A stretch of DNA of 64,000 nucleotides from Streptomyces sp. PCS3-D2 (GTDB lineage: Bacteria > Actinomycetota > Actinomycetes > Streptomycetales > Streptomycetaceae). The DNA is taken from positions 3,387,001 through 3,451,000 of the forward strand of contig NZ_CP097800.1 of NCBI RefSeq assembly GCF_000612545.2. Direction: 5' to 3'. The translations under genes and the position numbers were made by a program. The first letter of the stretch is position 1. Each line of letters opens with the position of its first letter. Shown piece by piece: positions 36,904 to 44,462 of this stretch. The notes under the pieces are model-generated. The model did no database searches, was not told the origin of the DNA, and saw nothing but the letters and a program-made list of their open reading frames with translations.

Positions 36904-37143
36904 TCAGTCGGCGGATTCGGTGGTGCCGTCCGGGTGGACCAGGATGCGGATGGCGCCGCCGTACCGGTCGTCGCTGATGGTCGCCGCGGCCGGCCCGCCC
37001 GTCTGCTGGGCCCGCTGCTGGAGGATCGAGATGACGACCTCCTGGATGTCGACGTACGGCGGGGCCGTGACGGGAACGCCGTCGACCAGACCGGCGCTGT
37101 GCGAGAAGACGCGGACCTCGGCGACCGAGTACGTGGGCTGCAT
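36904..37143 (-). CDS. Small hypothetical protein downstream of WhiB fusion
   Basis: A 79-residue protein (MQPTYSVAEVRVFSHSAGLV ... RILVHPDGTTESAD) with no recognised domain; the centre (YVDIQEVVISILQQRAQQTG) is probably helical. It starts 14 bp after the WhiB-fusion stop and is almost certainly co-transcribed with it. Confidence 0.65.
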   Translation of the reverse strand: MQPTYSVAEVRVFSHSAGLVDGVPVTAPPYVDIQEVVISILQQRAQQTGGPAAATISDDRYGGAIRILVHPDGTTESAD

Positions 37144-37157
37144 GGGGCGGGAGCCTT

Positions 37158-38582
37158 TCAGGAGCTCGCGGCGAAGGCGCCGCCGGAAGGGGAGGCCACG
37201 GCGTAGGTGCCGCGGGAGACACGCAGCAGACGACCCGACCTGGCCAGGGCGGACAGGGCGTTGCTGACCGACTTCGCCGCGTCCCGGTACGCGCCGCGGG
37301 GCAGCGCCAGGAGCACGTCCCGGGCGGTGAACGCCCCGGGGAAGGAGGTCACGGCATCCTCCACGGCCCGCCGCAGGCTGAGCGCCGGAAGCGGGGTGTA
37401 GGGGAGCCCCGCGCCGGGGACCGGGTCCGGAACGGAGCGCAGCCGCGGGTCGTACGGGCCGCCCACCGCCCGGAACCGGTCGGCGTACGCGCTGCGCGGC
37501 GTCCCGGCCGCGTACCGCTCGATGTGCGTGCCGAGGACGCCCAGGGAGGCGTGGACTGCGGACAGTTCCGGCCCGTACGGGGTGTCGGCCCCCAGGTCGC
37601 CCGGATCCGACGGGGTGCTCAACACCGCCGTGAGGACCTCGATCCGGCGAATCGATTCGGCAAGCCGGTGCAGCAGGGGCTCGAAGATGTCCTGGCGCAG
37701 CGCGGAGAGCGGATCGCTGGCCGCGAGTTCCACGCTCACCGATCCGGTGAGGCCGTTCGACTCCGGGAGGCTGGTGAGGTCGTCGCCCGAGGCCGCCCGC
37801 CACTCCTCCAGGCACCGGCGGGCCTCCCCGAGCGCCGCGCACATCTCCGGTCCGATGCCCGCGGTGGGCATGCGCACCAGCATCGCCGCGACCAGCCCGG
37901 TGACCTCGAGCGTGGGCAGCACGGAGCGGAGTACGGGGCCGAGGACGGCCTTCTGTATGGCGCGGGCCGGATCGTCGAGCGAGAAGCCGATCCGTTCGCC
38001 TGCCGGGGCCGCCATCGATACCTCGTATGTGTTGACCTGCTGTTGACCGGTCCGCGGCTCAGTGCGTGCCGTGGACCGGTGTGCCTTGCCGTTCACCGCG
38101 GCGCCCGTGGGGACCACCGCCGCGACCGGGCCCGCCGCCGAGAGGGCCGGCCGGTTCGCCCGATGCTCCTGGAGCGCGTGGAACCCCTGGAGGACCAGGA
38201 CGTCCTCCACGTCCGCGGCCCGTCCGCCGCCCTCGCCTCGGGGCGAGAGCCGCCCCTGCGCGTCGCCGATGCCGATCCTGCGTCTGATCCAGCGCCGGTC
38301 CTGCCGGGTGGTGGCGGCCGCGTACCCTCCGGGATCGGACTGGACGACCGCGTCCCGCAGGCACTCCGCCCAGAGCGGGCAGGAGGAGCAGAGCTGACGT
38401 GCGGCATGGGTGAGGGCCTGGAGCCTGCGCGTCTGGAGCGGAGGCCCGGCGGCCCTGCCGACGGGTGGGTTGATGAGCAACGGCTGCCCGAAGATGTCCG
38501 GCCGTCTTTGGCAGGGCAGGAGGACGGAAGCACTCGCCGCCTGCACACCGGTGGGCGACGCCGTACGTACTGTCGTGACCAT
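37158..38582 (-). CDS. WhiB-domain protein with long C-terminal extension and terminal winged helix
   Basis: A 474-residue protein. The N-terminal WhiB-like domain has four Cys at 24, 65, 68 and 74, the last three as C-x2-C-x5-C (QLCSSCPLWAEC), followed by DPGGYAAATTRQDRRWIRRR where Wbl proteins have their turn and basic region; it probably binds a 4Fe-4S cluster. The middle (about 190-370) is helical and unrecognised. The end (about 400-470: LRRAVEDAVTSFPGAFTARD, KSVSNALSALARSGRLLRVS) looks like a winged helix. Ordinary Wbl proteins are 80-130 residues, so this is a fusion. ATG 38582 follows GGGGGAG. Confidence 0.78.
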   Translation of the reverse strand: MVTTVRTASPTGVQAASASVLLPCQRRPDIFGQPLLINPPVGRAAGPPLQTRRLQALTHAARQLCSSCPLWAECLRDAVVQSDPGGYAAATTRQDRRWIRRRIGIGDAQGRLSPRGEGGGRAADVEDVLVLQGFHALQEHRANRPALSAAGPVAAVVPTGAAVNGKAHRSTARTEPRTGQQQVNTYEVSMAAPAGERIGFSLDDPARAIQKAVLGPVLRSVLPTLEVTGLVAAMLVRMPTAGIGPEMCAALGEARRCLEEWRAASGDDLTSLPESNGLTGSVSVELAASDPLSALRQDIFEPLLHRLAESIRRIEVLTAVLSTPSDPGDLGADTPYGPELSAVHASLGVLGTHIERYAAGTPRSAYADRFRAVGGPYDPRLRSVPDPVPGAGLPYTPLPALSLRRAVEDAVTSFPGAFTARDVLLALPRGAYRDAAKSVSNALSALARSGRLLRVSRGTYAVASPSGGAFAASS

Positions 38583-38591
38583 GAAGACTCT

Positions 38592-38648
38592 CCCCCGAGA
38601 CGATCATGACTCGGGGGGACTATAGAACAGGCCGAACATCGTTCGCAA
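38592..38648 (-). promoter_or_regulatory. Promoter of the WhiB-fusion operon with inverted repeat over the RBS
   Basis: On the minus strand TTGCGA (38643-38648), an 18-bp spacer and TATAGT (38619-38624) form a good housekeeping-type promoter in AT-rich DNA. Just downstream the inverted repeat CCCCCGAG (38592-38599) / CTCGGGGG (38610-38617) covers the expected transcription start and the GGGGGAG ribosome binding site. Confidence 0.65.
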
Positions 38649-38709
38649 AATTGTCTCGAAAGCGCCGATGTGCATAAAACATAAGGACAGTGATGGTCCA
38701 TCAGCCTAA

Positions 38710-39321
38710 CTAACCGTCCGTGTCGACAGCCGGTACCCGGCGTCGCGAGAAGCGTCTCCACGAGCCGGTCCGGCGCCTCAGCGCCGCCAGCCCGCCGCCC
38801 CGCGCGACCAGCACCAGGGCCAGGCCGGCGAATCCCATCGGCACGGAAGCGGCCGGGACCACCGTTCCCACCGCCGAGGTCACGACGAGCACCATGTCCG
38901 CGAGGACCACGGTCACCCCGCGCCGACCCGGATGGATCCGGGGGATCCAGGCACCCAGCAGGGCCATCAGCGACAGCGCCCAGTACCCGAACACGGCCTG
39001 CCCGCCCAGCACTCCGTTCGCCGACCCGCCCGCGATCTCCCCGGCGGCCCCGAAGTAGCCGGCGAGCGCCGCGGTCACCAGGGTCGACGCGAGCGCGAGC
39101 AGGAGCTGGCCACGCCGACGCATCAGCCACAGCAGCCCCGCAAGCACCACCAGCCCGCTGACGGTGACGAACGAGGCCATGCTGGTCGAAGCGAGCGCGA
39201 ACAGCGTGTAGACACCGGCCACCCCGAAGACGAGCCGGCGCAGCAGCCGCACGGCCCAGGCGTCGTCGCGCTCCTGCCGCAGGAAGCGGCGCACGGAGTC
39301 GCGGAAAGGTCGGAACATCAC
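38710..39321 (-). CDS. Hypothetical integral membrane protein
   Basis: A 203-residue protein with about six hydrophobic helices (for example LVFGVAGVYTLFALASTSMA, VSGLVVLAGLLWLMRR, LLLALASTLVTAALAGYFGA, GYWALSLMALLGAWIP, VLADMVLVVTSAVGTVVP) and basic termini. No family is recognised. It lies downstream of the family-1 copy A on the same strand with a 100-bp gap that contains a small GGCATC/GATGCC stem (39342-39357). Confidence 0.65.
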   Translation of the reverse strand: MMFRPFRDSVRRFLRQERDDAWAVRLLRRLVFGVAGVYTLFALASTSMASFVTVSGLVVLAGLLWLMRRRGQLLLALASTLVTAALAGYFGAAGEIAGGSANGVLGGQAVFGYWALSLMALLGAWIPRIHPGRRGVTVVLADMVLVVTSAVGTVVPAASVPMGFAGLALVLVARGGGLAALRRRTGSWRRFSRRRVPAVDTDG

Positions 39322-39421
39322 GGGCCCTCCATGCCGGGTGTGGCATCCAGAGATGCCTTGTGCTGGGCTTTCGCCCGCGCGACAGCGCCGCGCTCTACAA
39401 GCGGAGGTATCACTCCCGAAC

Positions 39422-40048
39422 TCACCGGCGTCCGTCCTTCATGAGCCCGGGATAGATGCGCAGACGCATGTTGACCGCTCCGGCATCGGACCCGTCAGCG
39501 GTGCCCAGGGCGGGAGTGACCGTCAGGCTGGCCAGGACACCCGCCGAAGCGGCGAGCTCCCAGTAGGCGATGCGGTAGGGCCGCTTCTCCCGACGTCGCA
39601 CCTCCGGGTTGGGAACGGCGTACTTGCCGAGTTCGTCAGGGAAGGAGTCCGAGTCCCAGGCACCGTCCCAGGCGGGTTCGCCCAGCACTGACGATGCAGC
39701 GTCCCGGTAGAGCGGCCAGACCCGCTCCGCCTCATCGAGCAGTTGGGGGTTGCCCTCCGGCGTTGTCGCCGCCCCTCCCCAAACCCAGTGGGAGACCTCC
39801 TGCACCGGCGCCCAGCTGCCACCCAATGCTTCCAGCACCCAATCACCGCCGGTATCGGTGCGCACGTTCAGGACGTACTCGAACTGGGTCGGCGTCCACC
39901 CGAACTGCGCACACCACATGTCCAGGCCTTTGCCCGGCAGCGGAGGCCCGTTCCAGACGGTCTCCCAGTCCACGCCCGCCAGCCCGCGCAGCTCCGTGGC
40001 CAGCTCCTGCGGCGTCCGGCCCACCGGGCGTTCGAAGGGGGTACCCAT
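39422..40048 (-). CDS. Family-1 paralogue A (T4SS-associated, ~208 aa)
   Basis: A 208-residue protein with no signal peptide. The N-terminal half (RTPQELATELRGLAGVDWET, VWNGPPLPGKGLDMWCAQFG, WTPTQFEYVLNVRTDTGG) is nearly identical to copies B, C and D; the C-terminal half differs. Recurring features are W-x(2)-VWxGPP, W-C-x(4)-W, a PAWDGAWDSDSFPDE-type loop and YRIAYWEL. The family is unknown to me. This is the last gene of the array downstream of the secretion operon and has no family-2 partner after it. Confidence 0.8.
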   Translation of the reverse strand: MGTPFERPVGRTPQELATELRGLAGVDWETVWNGPPLPGKGLDMWCAQFGWTPTQFEYVLNVRTDTGGDWVLEALGGSWAPVQEVSHWVWGGAATTPEGNPQLLDEAERVWPLYRDAASSVLGEPAWDGAWDSDSFPDELGKYAVPNPEVRRREKRPYRIAYWELAASAGVLASLTVTPALGTADGSDAGAVNMRLRIYPGLMKDGRR

Positions 40049-40110
40049 GTTCCTGTCTCTCTCACGTGTGCACGCAACACCAACCGCTCCGGCCGCGGAC
40101 CGGACCGTGT

Positions 40111-40377
40111 TCAGCCGGCCCCGGAAGGCCGAGGTGATCGTTCCATCTTCCGTTCCACGTCCCGCTCCGGCCCCTCGGCCGGGGTGAGCTTCGCCGCATC
40201 CTCCGCGAGGCTGTCGATATACGTTTTCGGAGTCATCTTCGCCGCCTTGGCCGACGCTTTGATACGGCGCGCTACGGCCTTCGGATCGAGCGCTTCCTCC
40301 TTGGCACGCTTGTCACGGGCATGCGCCCGACCCAACGCGCCCTCCACGATGTCTGCCGGTATCGGCTCAGTGCTCAC
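40111..40377 (-). pseudogene. Family-2 paralogue B2, truncated
   Basis: 88 codons from GTG 40377, which overlaps the stop of copy B (GTGA). The first ~70 residues (TEPIPADIVEGALGRAHARD ... YIDSLAEDAAKLTPAEG) match the start of C2 (PIPELITEGALALANDR ... YIDLLAEDAAKLTPAEG). It then runs into the conserved intergenic repeat (RDVERKMERSPRPSGAG) and stops. The main body of a family-2 protein has been lost by recombination, probably through the shared GGCCGGGGTGA sequence. Confidence 0.78.
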
Positions 40378-41000
40378 CGGCGACCGGCCGTCATCGGGCG
40401 GGGATAGACCTGAAGGCTCATGTTGACCACTCCGCGATCGGAGCCGCCGGCAGTGCCAAGTGCCGGTGTGATCCTCAGGCTCACCAGGGCGCCGGTCGGG
40501 GCGTCCAGTTCCCAGTAGGCCATGTGGTAAGGATCCTTTTCCTCGATCCGGTCCGTCGCCTTGGGAATCGCGTACTCGCCGAGCTCGTGAGGGAAGAAGT
40601 CGGAATCCCAGGCGCCTTCCCATGCGGGTCGGCCCAGCACCGATGACACCGCGTCCCGATAGCGCGGCCAGACACGATCGGCTTCGGCCAGAACCCAGGG
40701 ACTCCCCTCCGGCGTCTTCGACGACTCTCCCCATACCCAGTGGGAGACACTGTGCACGGGCCTCCAGCTGCCACCTCGCGCATTCAGGACCAGCTCACCG
40801 CCGGTATCGGTGCGCACGTTCAGGACGTACTCGAACTGGGTCGGCGTCCACCCGAACTGCGCACACCACATGTCCAGGCCCTTGCCCGGCAGCGGAGGCC
40901 CGTTCCAGACGGTCTCCCAGTCCACGCCCGCCAGCCCGCGCAGCTCCGTGGCCAGCTCCTGCGGCGTCCGGTCCACCGGCGGTTCGAAAGGGGTACCCAC
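40374..41000 (-). CDS. Family-1 paralogue B
   Basis: 208 residues from GTG 41000, which gives the same length as copy A; an ATG at 41042 would add 14 residues. The N-terminal half is nearly identical to A, C and D, and the C-terminal half carries its own variants (RPVHSVSHWVWGESSKTPEG, KATDRIEEKDPYHMAYWELD). It is translationally coupled to the truncated B2 by a GTGA overlap. Confidence 0.8.
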   Translation of the reverse strand: MGTPFEPPVDRTPQELATELRGLAGVDWETVWNGPPLPGKGLDMWCAQFGWTPTQFEYVLNVRTDTGGELVLNARGGSWRPVHSVSHWVWGESSKTPEGSPWVLAEADRVWPRYRDAVSSVLGRPAWEGAWDSDFFPHELGEYAIPKATDRIEEKDPYHMAYWELDAPTGALVSLRITPALGTAGGSDRGVVNMSLQVYPRPMTAGRR

Positions 41001-41265
41001 GTCGCTTGCTCTCTCTCGCGTCTCGTACGTCACAGCAGCCATCCGGGTCCACCGACCGGATCGTGTTCAGCCGGCCCCGGAAGGCCGGGGTGATCGTTCC
41101 ATCTTCCGTTCCACGCCCCGCTCCGGCCTCACCGGCATCAGGCGCGCAAGGGCCGGGGACAGCACGGAGGCGCAGCTTGAGCGACGGGGAGTCGCGGCAA
41201 GGGGCAAGGGGTCATGCCGGACCGTCCATACCTGCGGCCTGGGGACGGGTGTCAAGGGTCGGACC
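40790..41265. repeat. Constant block of the cassette array, copy at B
   Basis: Contains, in minus-strand order, the 3' tail of C2, a ~210-bp intergenic region and the 5' half of copy B. Nearly identical DNA occurs at 42684-43165 (D2 tail to copy C). Shorter matching parts occur at 39847-40170 (intergenic plus copy A) and 43587-43858 (copy D 5' half and leader). Two near-identical 62-codon frames inside it (41067-41255, 42958-43146) are by-products of the repeat. Confidence 0.82.
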
Positions 41266-42267
41266 GGCCTTGGGTCCGGCTGCGGAAGCCGGTACGGGGG
41301 TCACGGCCCGGGTAGTCTTGGTCGGTTGTTTGAAGCCGAGCTGCCAGAGCGGGGTGGGCAGGGCCTTCGGAGAGGCCTGCCGCTCGGGCGCCTCGACGGC
41401 CTCGGCCGGCCCCTGACCGGGAGCGACCTCCTCGATGATCCCGTCGATCTTCGCCTGCCGCTCCTCCGGGGTGAGCTTCGCGAAACCCTCCGGGTCGATG
41501 TACCGGGGCAGCGTCGGATTGTCGAACTGCGCAACGGCCCGCACCTCATTGGTCCCGGCCTCGTTCCGCGTCACCTCGGGCCAGCTCTGATTGGCCTCGT
41601 AGGCGAAGTGGATGTTGTGCAGACCGACCTCGGCGTTCCTGCACAGCTCGCCGGACTCCTGGGTGTGCAGGATGGACCGGGTGTTGGCGTCCTGCCCGAA
41701 CACGATGACCCGCCCTTCGGCGAGCCCCGCGTAGGTCTTGGAGATCTTGCCCCAGACCTCCTTCGCGTAGCCGGGGTGGAATCCACTCTCCGCGCCACCG
41801 AGGGCCTCAATGACTTCAGGTTCCCAGAGGAACATGTCGTCCAGCTCTGCGCCTCCCCGCGTCGTCTCCAGCGTCTGGGCGGAACCCGGGTTGGCCTTGT
41901 TCTGCTGGGCCGCCCACTCCTCCGCGATGAACCGCTGGGACAGGAAGGGGACGTCCCAATCGTTCAGCGGCGCCTCCGGATGCTCCAGACCAAACGACCA
42001 GAAGGCACTGATCGGCTTCGTCCCCTCGGCCGGGGTGAGCTTCGCCGCATCCTCCGCCAGAAGATCAATGTATTGCTTCTCCTTGGATGCCCGAAGTTTG
42101 CCATCGGGGTCCAACTCGTCCTTCAGTCCCGCCGCCTCAGCAGCGGCACTGATGCGTGCCACTACCGATTCCGGGTCCGCACTGGCTTCCTCGGATTTCG
42201 CCTGGCGGTCGTTCGCCAGGGCCAGGGCGCCTTCGGTTATCAGCTCCGGTATCGGTGCCGAGCTCAT
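41212..42267 (-). CDS. Family-2 paralogue C2 (~350 aa, putative secreted partner)
   Basis: 351 residues starting 2 nt after the copy C stop. The N-terminal ~110 residues are helical and charged (PIPELITEGALALANDRQAK). The centre has the family core W-x2-IS-x2-YAGLAEGRVIVFGQDANT, then SILHTQESGELCRNAEVG. The C-terminus is a Pro/Ala-rich, probably disordered tail ending TRPQAAGMDGPA. No signal peptide or membrane helix is seen. The family is not recognised; being coupled to family 1 inside a secretion operon suggests a substrate or effector, which is inference. Confidence 0.75.
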   Translation of the reverse strand: MSSAPIPELITEGALALANDRQAKSEEASADPESVVARISAAAEAAGLKDELDPDGKLRASKEKQYIDLLAEDAAKLTPAEGTKPISAFWSFGLEHPEAPLNDWDVPFLSQRFIAEEWAAQQNKANPGSAQTLETTRGGAELDDMFLWEPEVIEALGGAESGFHPGYAKEVWGKISKTYAGLAEGRVIVFGQDANTRSILHTQESGELCRNAEVGLHNIHFAYEANQSWPEVTRNEAGTNEVRAVAQFDNPTLPRYIDPEGFAKLTPEERQAKIDGIIEEVAPGQGPAEAVEAPERQASPKALPTPLWQLGFKQPTKTTRAVTPVPASAAGPKAGPTLDTRPQAAGMDGPA

Positions 42268-42269
42268 CG

Positions 42270-42893
42270 TCAGTTGACCTTCAGAGGACGGGGATACACG
42301 CGCAGGCTCATGTTCACCACTCCACTGCGGGATCCGTCGGCGGTACCCATCGCGGGAGTGAGGGACAGGCTGACGAGCGTGCCCTCAGACGCCGGCAGCT
42401 CCCAGTAGGCGATGCGGTAGGGACGCTTTTGGGCCAGTCGCGTTTCCGGCTTCGGCACGACGTACTTGCCGAGTTCGTCGGGAAAGTCGGCCGAGTCCCA
42501 CCCTCCGTCCCAGGCCGGCTCACCCAGAACCGACGATGCTGCGTCGCGATAGCGAGGCCAGACCTCATCGGCCTCGGCGAGAAGCCGAGGATTTCCCGAG
42601 GGACCACCGACGGCCGAACCACCCCATACCCAGTGGGAAACCGACTTCACGGGTGCCCAGCCGCCGCCCGTTGAATTCAGCACCAGCTCACCGCCAGTAT
42701 CGGTGCGCACGTTCAGGACGTACTCGAACTGGGTCGGCGTCCACCCGAACTGCGCACACCACATGTCCAGGCCCTTGCCCGGCAGCGGAGGGCCGTTCCA
42801 GACGGTCTCCCAGTGCACGTCGACCAGCCCGCGCAGCTCCGTGGCCAGCTCCTGCGGCGTCCGGTCCACCGGGCGTTCGAAGGGGGTACTCAT
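42270..42893 (-). CDS. Family-1 paralogue C
   Basis: 207 residues from ATG 42893 (MSTPFERPVDRTPQELATEL). The 5' half and leader are nearly identical to copy A; the 3' half (KSVSHWVWGGSAVGGPSGNP, PKPETRLAQKRPYRIAYWEL) is its own. It precedes the intact family-2 gene C2 with a 2-nt gap, so C and C2 form a complete pair. Confidence 0.82.
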   Translation of the reverse strand: MSTPFERPVDRTPQELATELRGLVDVHWETVWNGPPLPGKGLDMWCAQFGWTPTQFEYVLNVRTDTGGELVLNSTGGGWAPVKSVSHWVWGGSAVGGPSGNPRLLAEADEVWPRYRDAASSVLGEPAWDGGWDSADFPDELGKYVVPKPETRLAQKRPYRIAYWELPASEGTLVSLSLTPAMGTADGSRSGVVNMSLRVYPRPLKVN

Positions 42894-43165
42894 GTTCCTG
42901 TCTCTCTCTCACGTGTGCACGCAACACCAACCGCTCCGGCCGTGGACCGGATCGTGTTCAGCCGGCCCCGGAAGGCCGGGGTGATCGTTCCATCTTCCGT
43001 TCCACGCCCCGCTCCGGCCTCACCGGCATCAGGCGCGCAAGGGCCGGGGACAACACGGAGACGCAGGTTGAGCGACGGGGAGTCGCGGCAAGGGGCAAGG
43101 GGTCATGCCGGACCGTCCATACCTGCGGCCTGGGGACGGGTGTCAAGGGTCGGACCGGCCGCCGG
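42684..43165. repeat. Constant block of the cassette array, copy at C
   Basis: Contains the family-2 tail remnant after copy D, the intergenic region and the 5' half of copy C. It is nearly identical to 40790-41265. The intergenic part includes the small hairpin CCCCGGAAGGCCGGGG. Confidence 0.82.
43103..43165 (-). pseudogene. Family-2 tail remnant (D2)
   Basis: The frame ending at 43103 reads GPTLDTRPQAAGMDGPA, identical to the C-terminus of C2, but it directly follows copy D and has no body. A family-2 gene once followed copy D and was deleted, leaving only its 3' end, which is part of the constant block. Confidence 0.7.
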
Positions 43166-43796
43166 CTCGGGGGTCACGGCCGGGGACCGGACGCGGATAC
43201 ACGTCGAGGTCCATGTTGACGACTCCGATGCTCGACCCGTCGGCCGTGCCCAGGCCAGGCGTGATGCGCAGACTGACCAGCGTCTCCGCCGACCCGGCAA
43301 GCGCCCAGTAGGCCATGTGGTACGGGTCCTTGTCCTCGATCCGGTCCCGCTGCTGGGGAATCGCGTATTCACCAAGCTCCTGCGGGAAGGAGTCGGAGTC
43401 CCAGGCCCCCTCCCAGGCTGGCTCGCTCAGCACCGAGGAAACGGCATCGCGGTAGAGGGGCCACGCCCGGTCGGCCTCGGCCAGCACTTCCGCGTTGTGT
43501 TCCGGGCCGTTGACCGACACGGCACCCCAGACCCCGTGGGAAACGCTCCTCACCGGCGCCCAGCTCCCGCCCGTTGCATTCAGCACCAGCTCACCGCCGG
43601 TATCGGTCCGCACGTTCAGGACGTACTCGAACTGGGTCGGCGTCCACCCGAACTGCGCACACCACATGTCCAGGCCCTTGCCCGGCAGCGGAGGGCCGTT
43701 CCAGACGGTCTCCCAGTCCACGCCCGCCAGCCCGCGCAGCTCCGTGGCCAGCTCCTGCGGCGTCCGGTCCACCGGCGGTTCGAAGGGGGTACCCAC
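43143..43796 (-). CDS. Family-1 paralogue D
   Basis: 217 residues from GTG 43796; the start matches copies A-C. The 5' half and the leader (shared with B) are nearly identical to the others, and the 3' half is distinct (RSVSHGVWGAVSVNGPEHNA, QQRDRIEDKDPYHMAYWALA). The C-terminus (GRDPRAGGRSDP) extends past the family norm into the remnant of a deleted family-2 partner. It lies 29 bp after copy E. Confidence 0.8.
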   Translation of the reverse strand: MGTPFEPPVDRTPQELATELRGLAGVDWETVWNGPPLPGKGLDMWCAQFGWTPTQFEYVLNVRTDTGGELVLNATGGSWAPVRSVSHGVWGAVSVNGPEHNAEVLAEADRAWPLYRDAVSSVLSEPAWEGAWDSDSFPQELGEYAIPQQRDRIEDKDPYHMAYWALAGSAETLVSLRITPGLGTADGSSIGVVNMDLDVYPRPVPGRDPRAGGRSDP

Positions 43797-43825
43797 GTCG
43801 CTTGCTCTCTCTCGCGTCTCGTACG

Positions 43826-44449
43826 TCACAGCAGCCATCCGGGTCCACCGACCGGATCGGGGTCGGCAGGACCGTGGAAGGCGAGAGTGATCGTCCCACC
43901 CCCCGGCCCCCGGCCCGTCCGGCAGTACAGGTCGAGGACGATCACCGGCGCGAGCGGGTTCGCCCAGCGCCACTGCGCGAGCCGGTACGGAGCCTTGCGC
44001 TCCAGCCGGTCCGCCGCGTCGCCCCAGCGGCCCGGAGCGGGCGGCTCCGGGAAGTCGGGACTGTCCCAGGCGCCCGCCCAGCCGGGCGCGCCCAACGCGG
44101 CGGTCAGCTGCGCGAGGTACGCCCCGTACCGGTCGAGGGCGACCTCCATGACGCCCGCGTCGTCGGCTCGCGCGTCCGCCCGGACCCGCCAGGCCGTGTA
44201 CGACGCGCGGGTCACAGGCCGGCCGGAGCCACTGGAGGAGGCCAGGTGCAGGCGGCCGCCGCCCGGCGTGCGCACCCACAGGCCCGCCTGGGGCCACAGC
44301 GGCGTCCAGCCGAAACCCGCGCACCACTCGGCGAGCGGGGCCTCGTCCTCCGGCAGGCCCGCCCATACGGCGCGCCAGTCCACGCGCAGCAGCCCTGCCA
44401 GCTCGGCGGCGAGCTGCTGCGGCGGGTGGTCGGTGATGACACTGGCCAT
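43826..44449 (-). CDS. Family-1 paralogue E (divergent)
   Basis: 207 residues (MASVITDHPPQQLAAELAGL, LRVDWRAVWAGLPEDEAPLA, EWCAGFGWTP). It keeps the family framework (DWRAVWAG, EWC-x3-GW, GAWDSPDFPEP, YRLAQWRW) but differs from A-D throughout, including the 5' half. It begins 13 bp after the VirB6-like gene stop, linking the family-1 array directly to the secretion operon. Confidence 0.8.
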   Translation of the reverse strand: MASVITDHPPQQLAAELAGLLRVDWRAVWAGLPEDEAPLAEWCAGFGWTPLWPQAGLWVRTPGGGRLHLASSSGSGRPVTRASYTAWRVRADARADDAGVMEVALDRYGAYLAQLTAALGAPGWAGAWDSPDFPEPPAPGRWGDAADRLERKAPYRLAQWRWANPLAPVIVLDLYCRTGRGPGGGTITLAFHGPADPDPVGGPGWLL

Positions 44450-44462
44450 GGTTCAGGGCTTC

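Noticed and set aside
41067-43146. Two near-identical 62-codon frames (41067-41255 and 42958-43146) as small genes
   Set aside because: They lie inside the repeated intergenic block and are similar only because the DNA is duplicated. They lack RBSs, and their 3' end is shared with the broken B2 gene.
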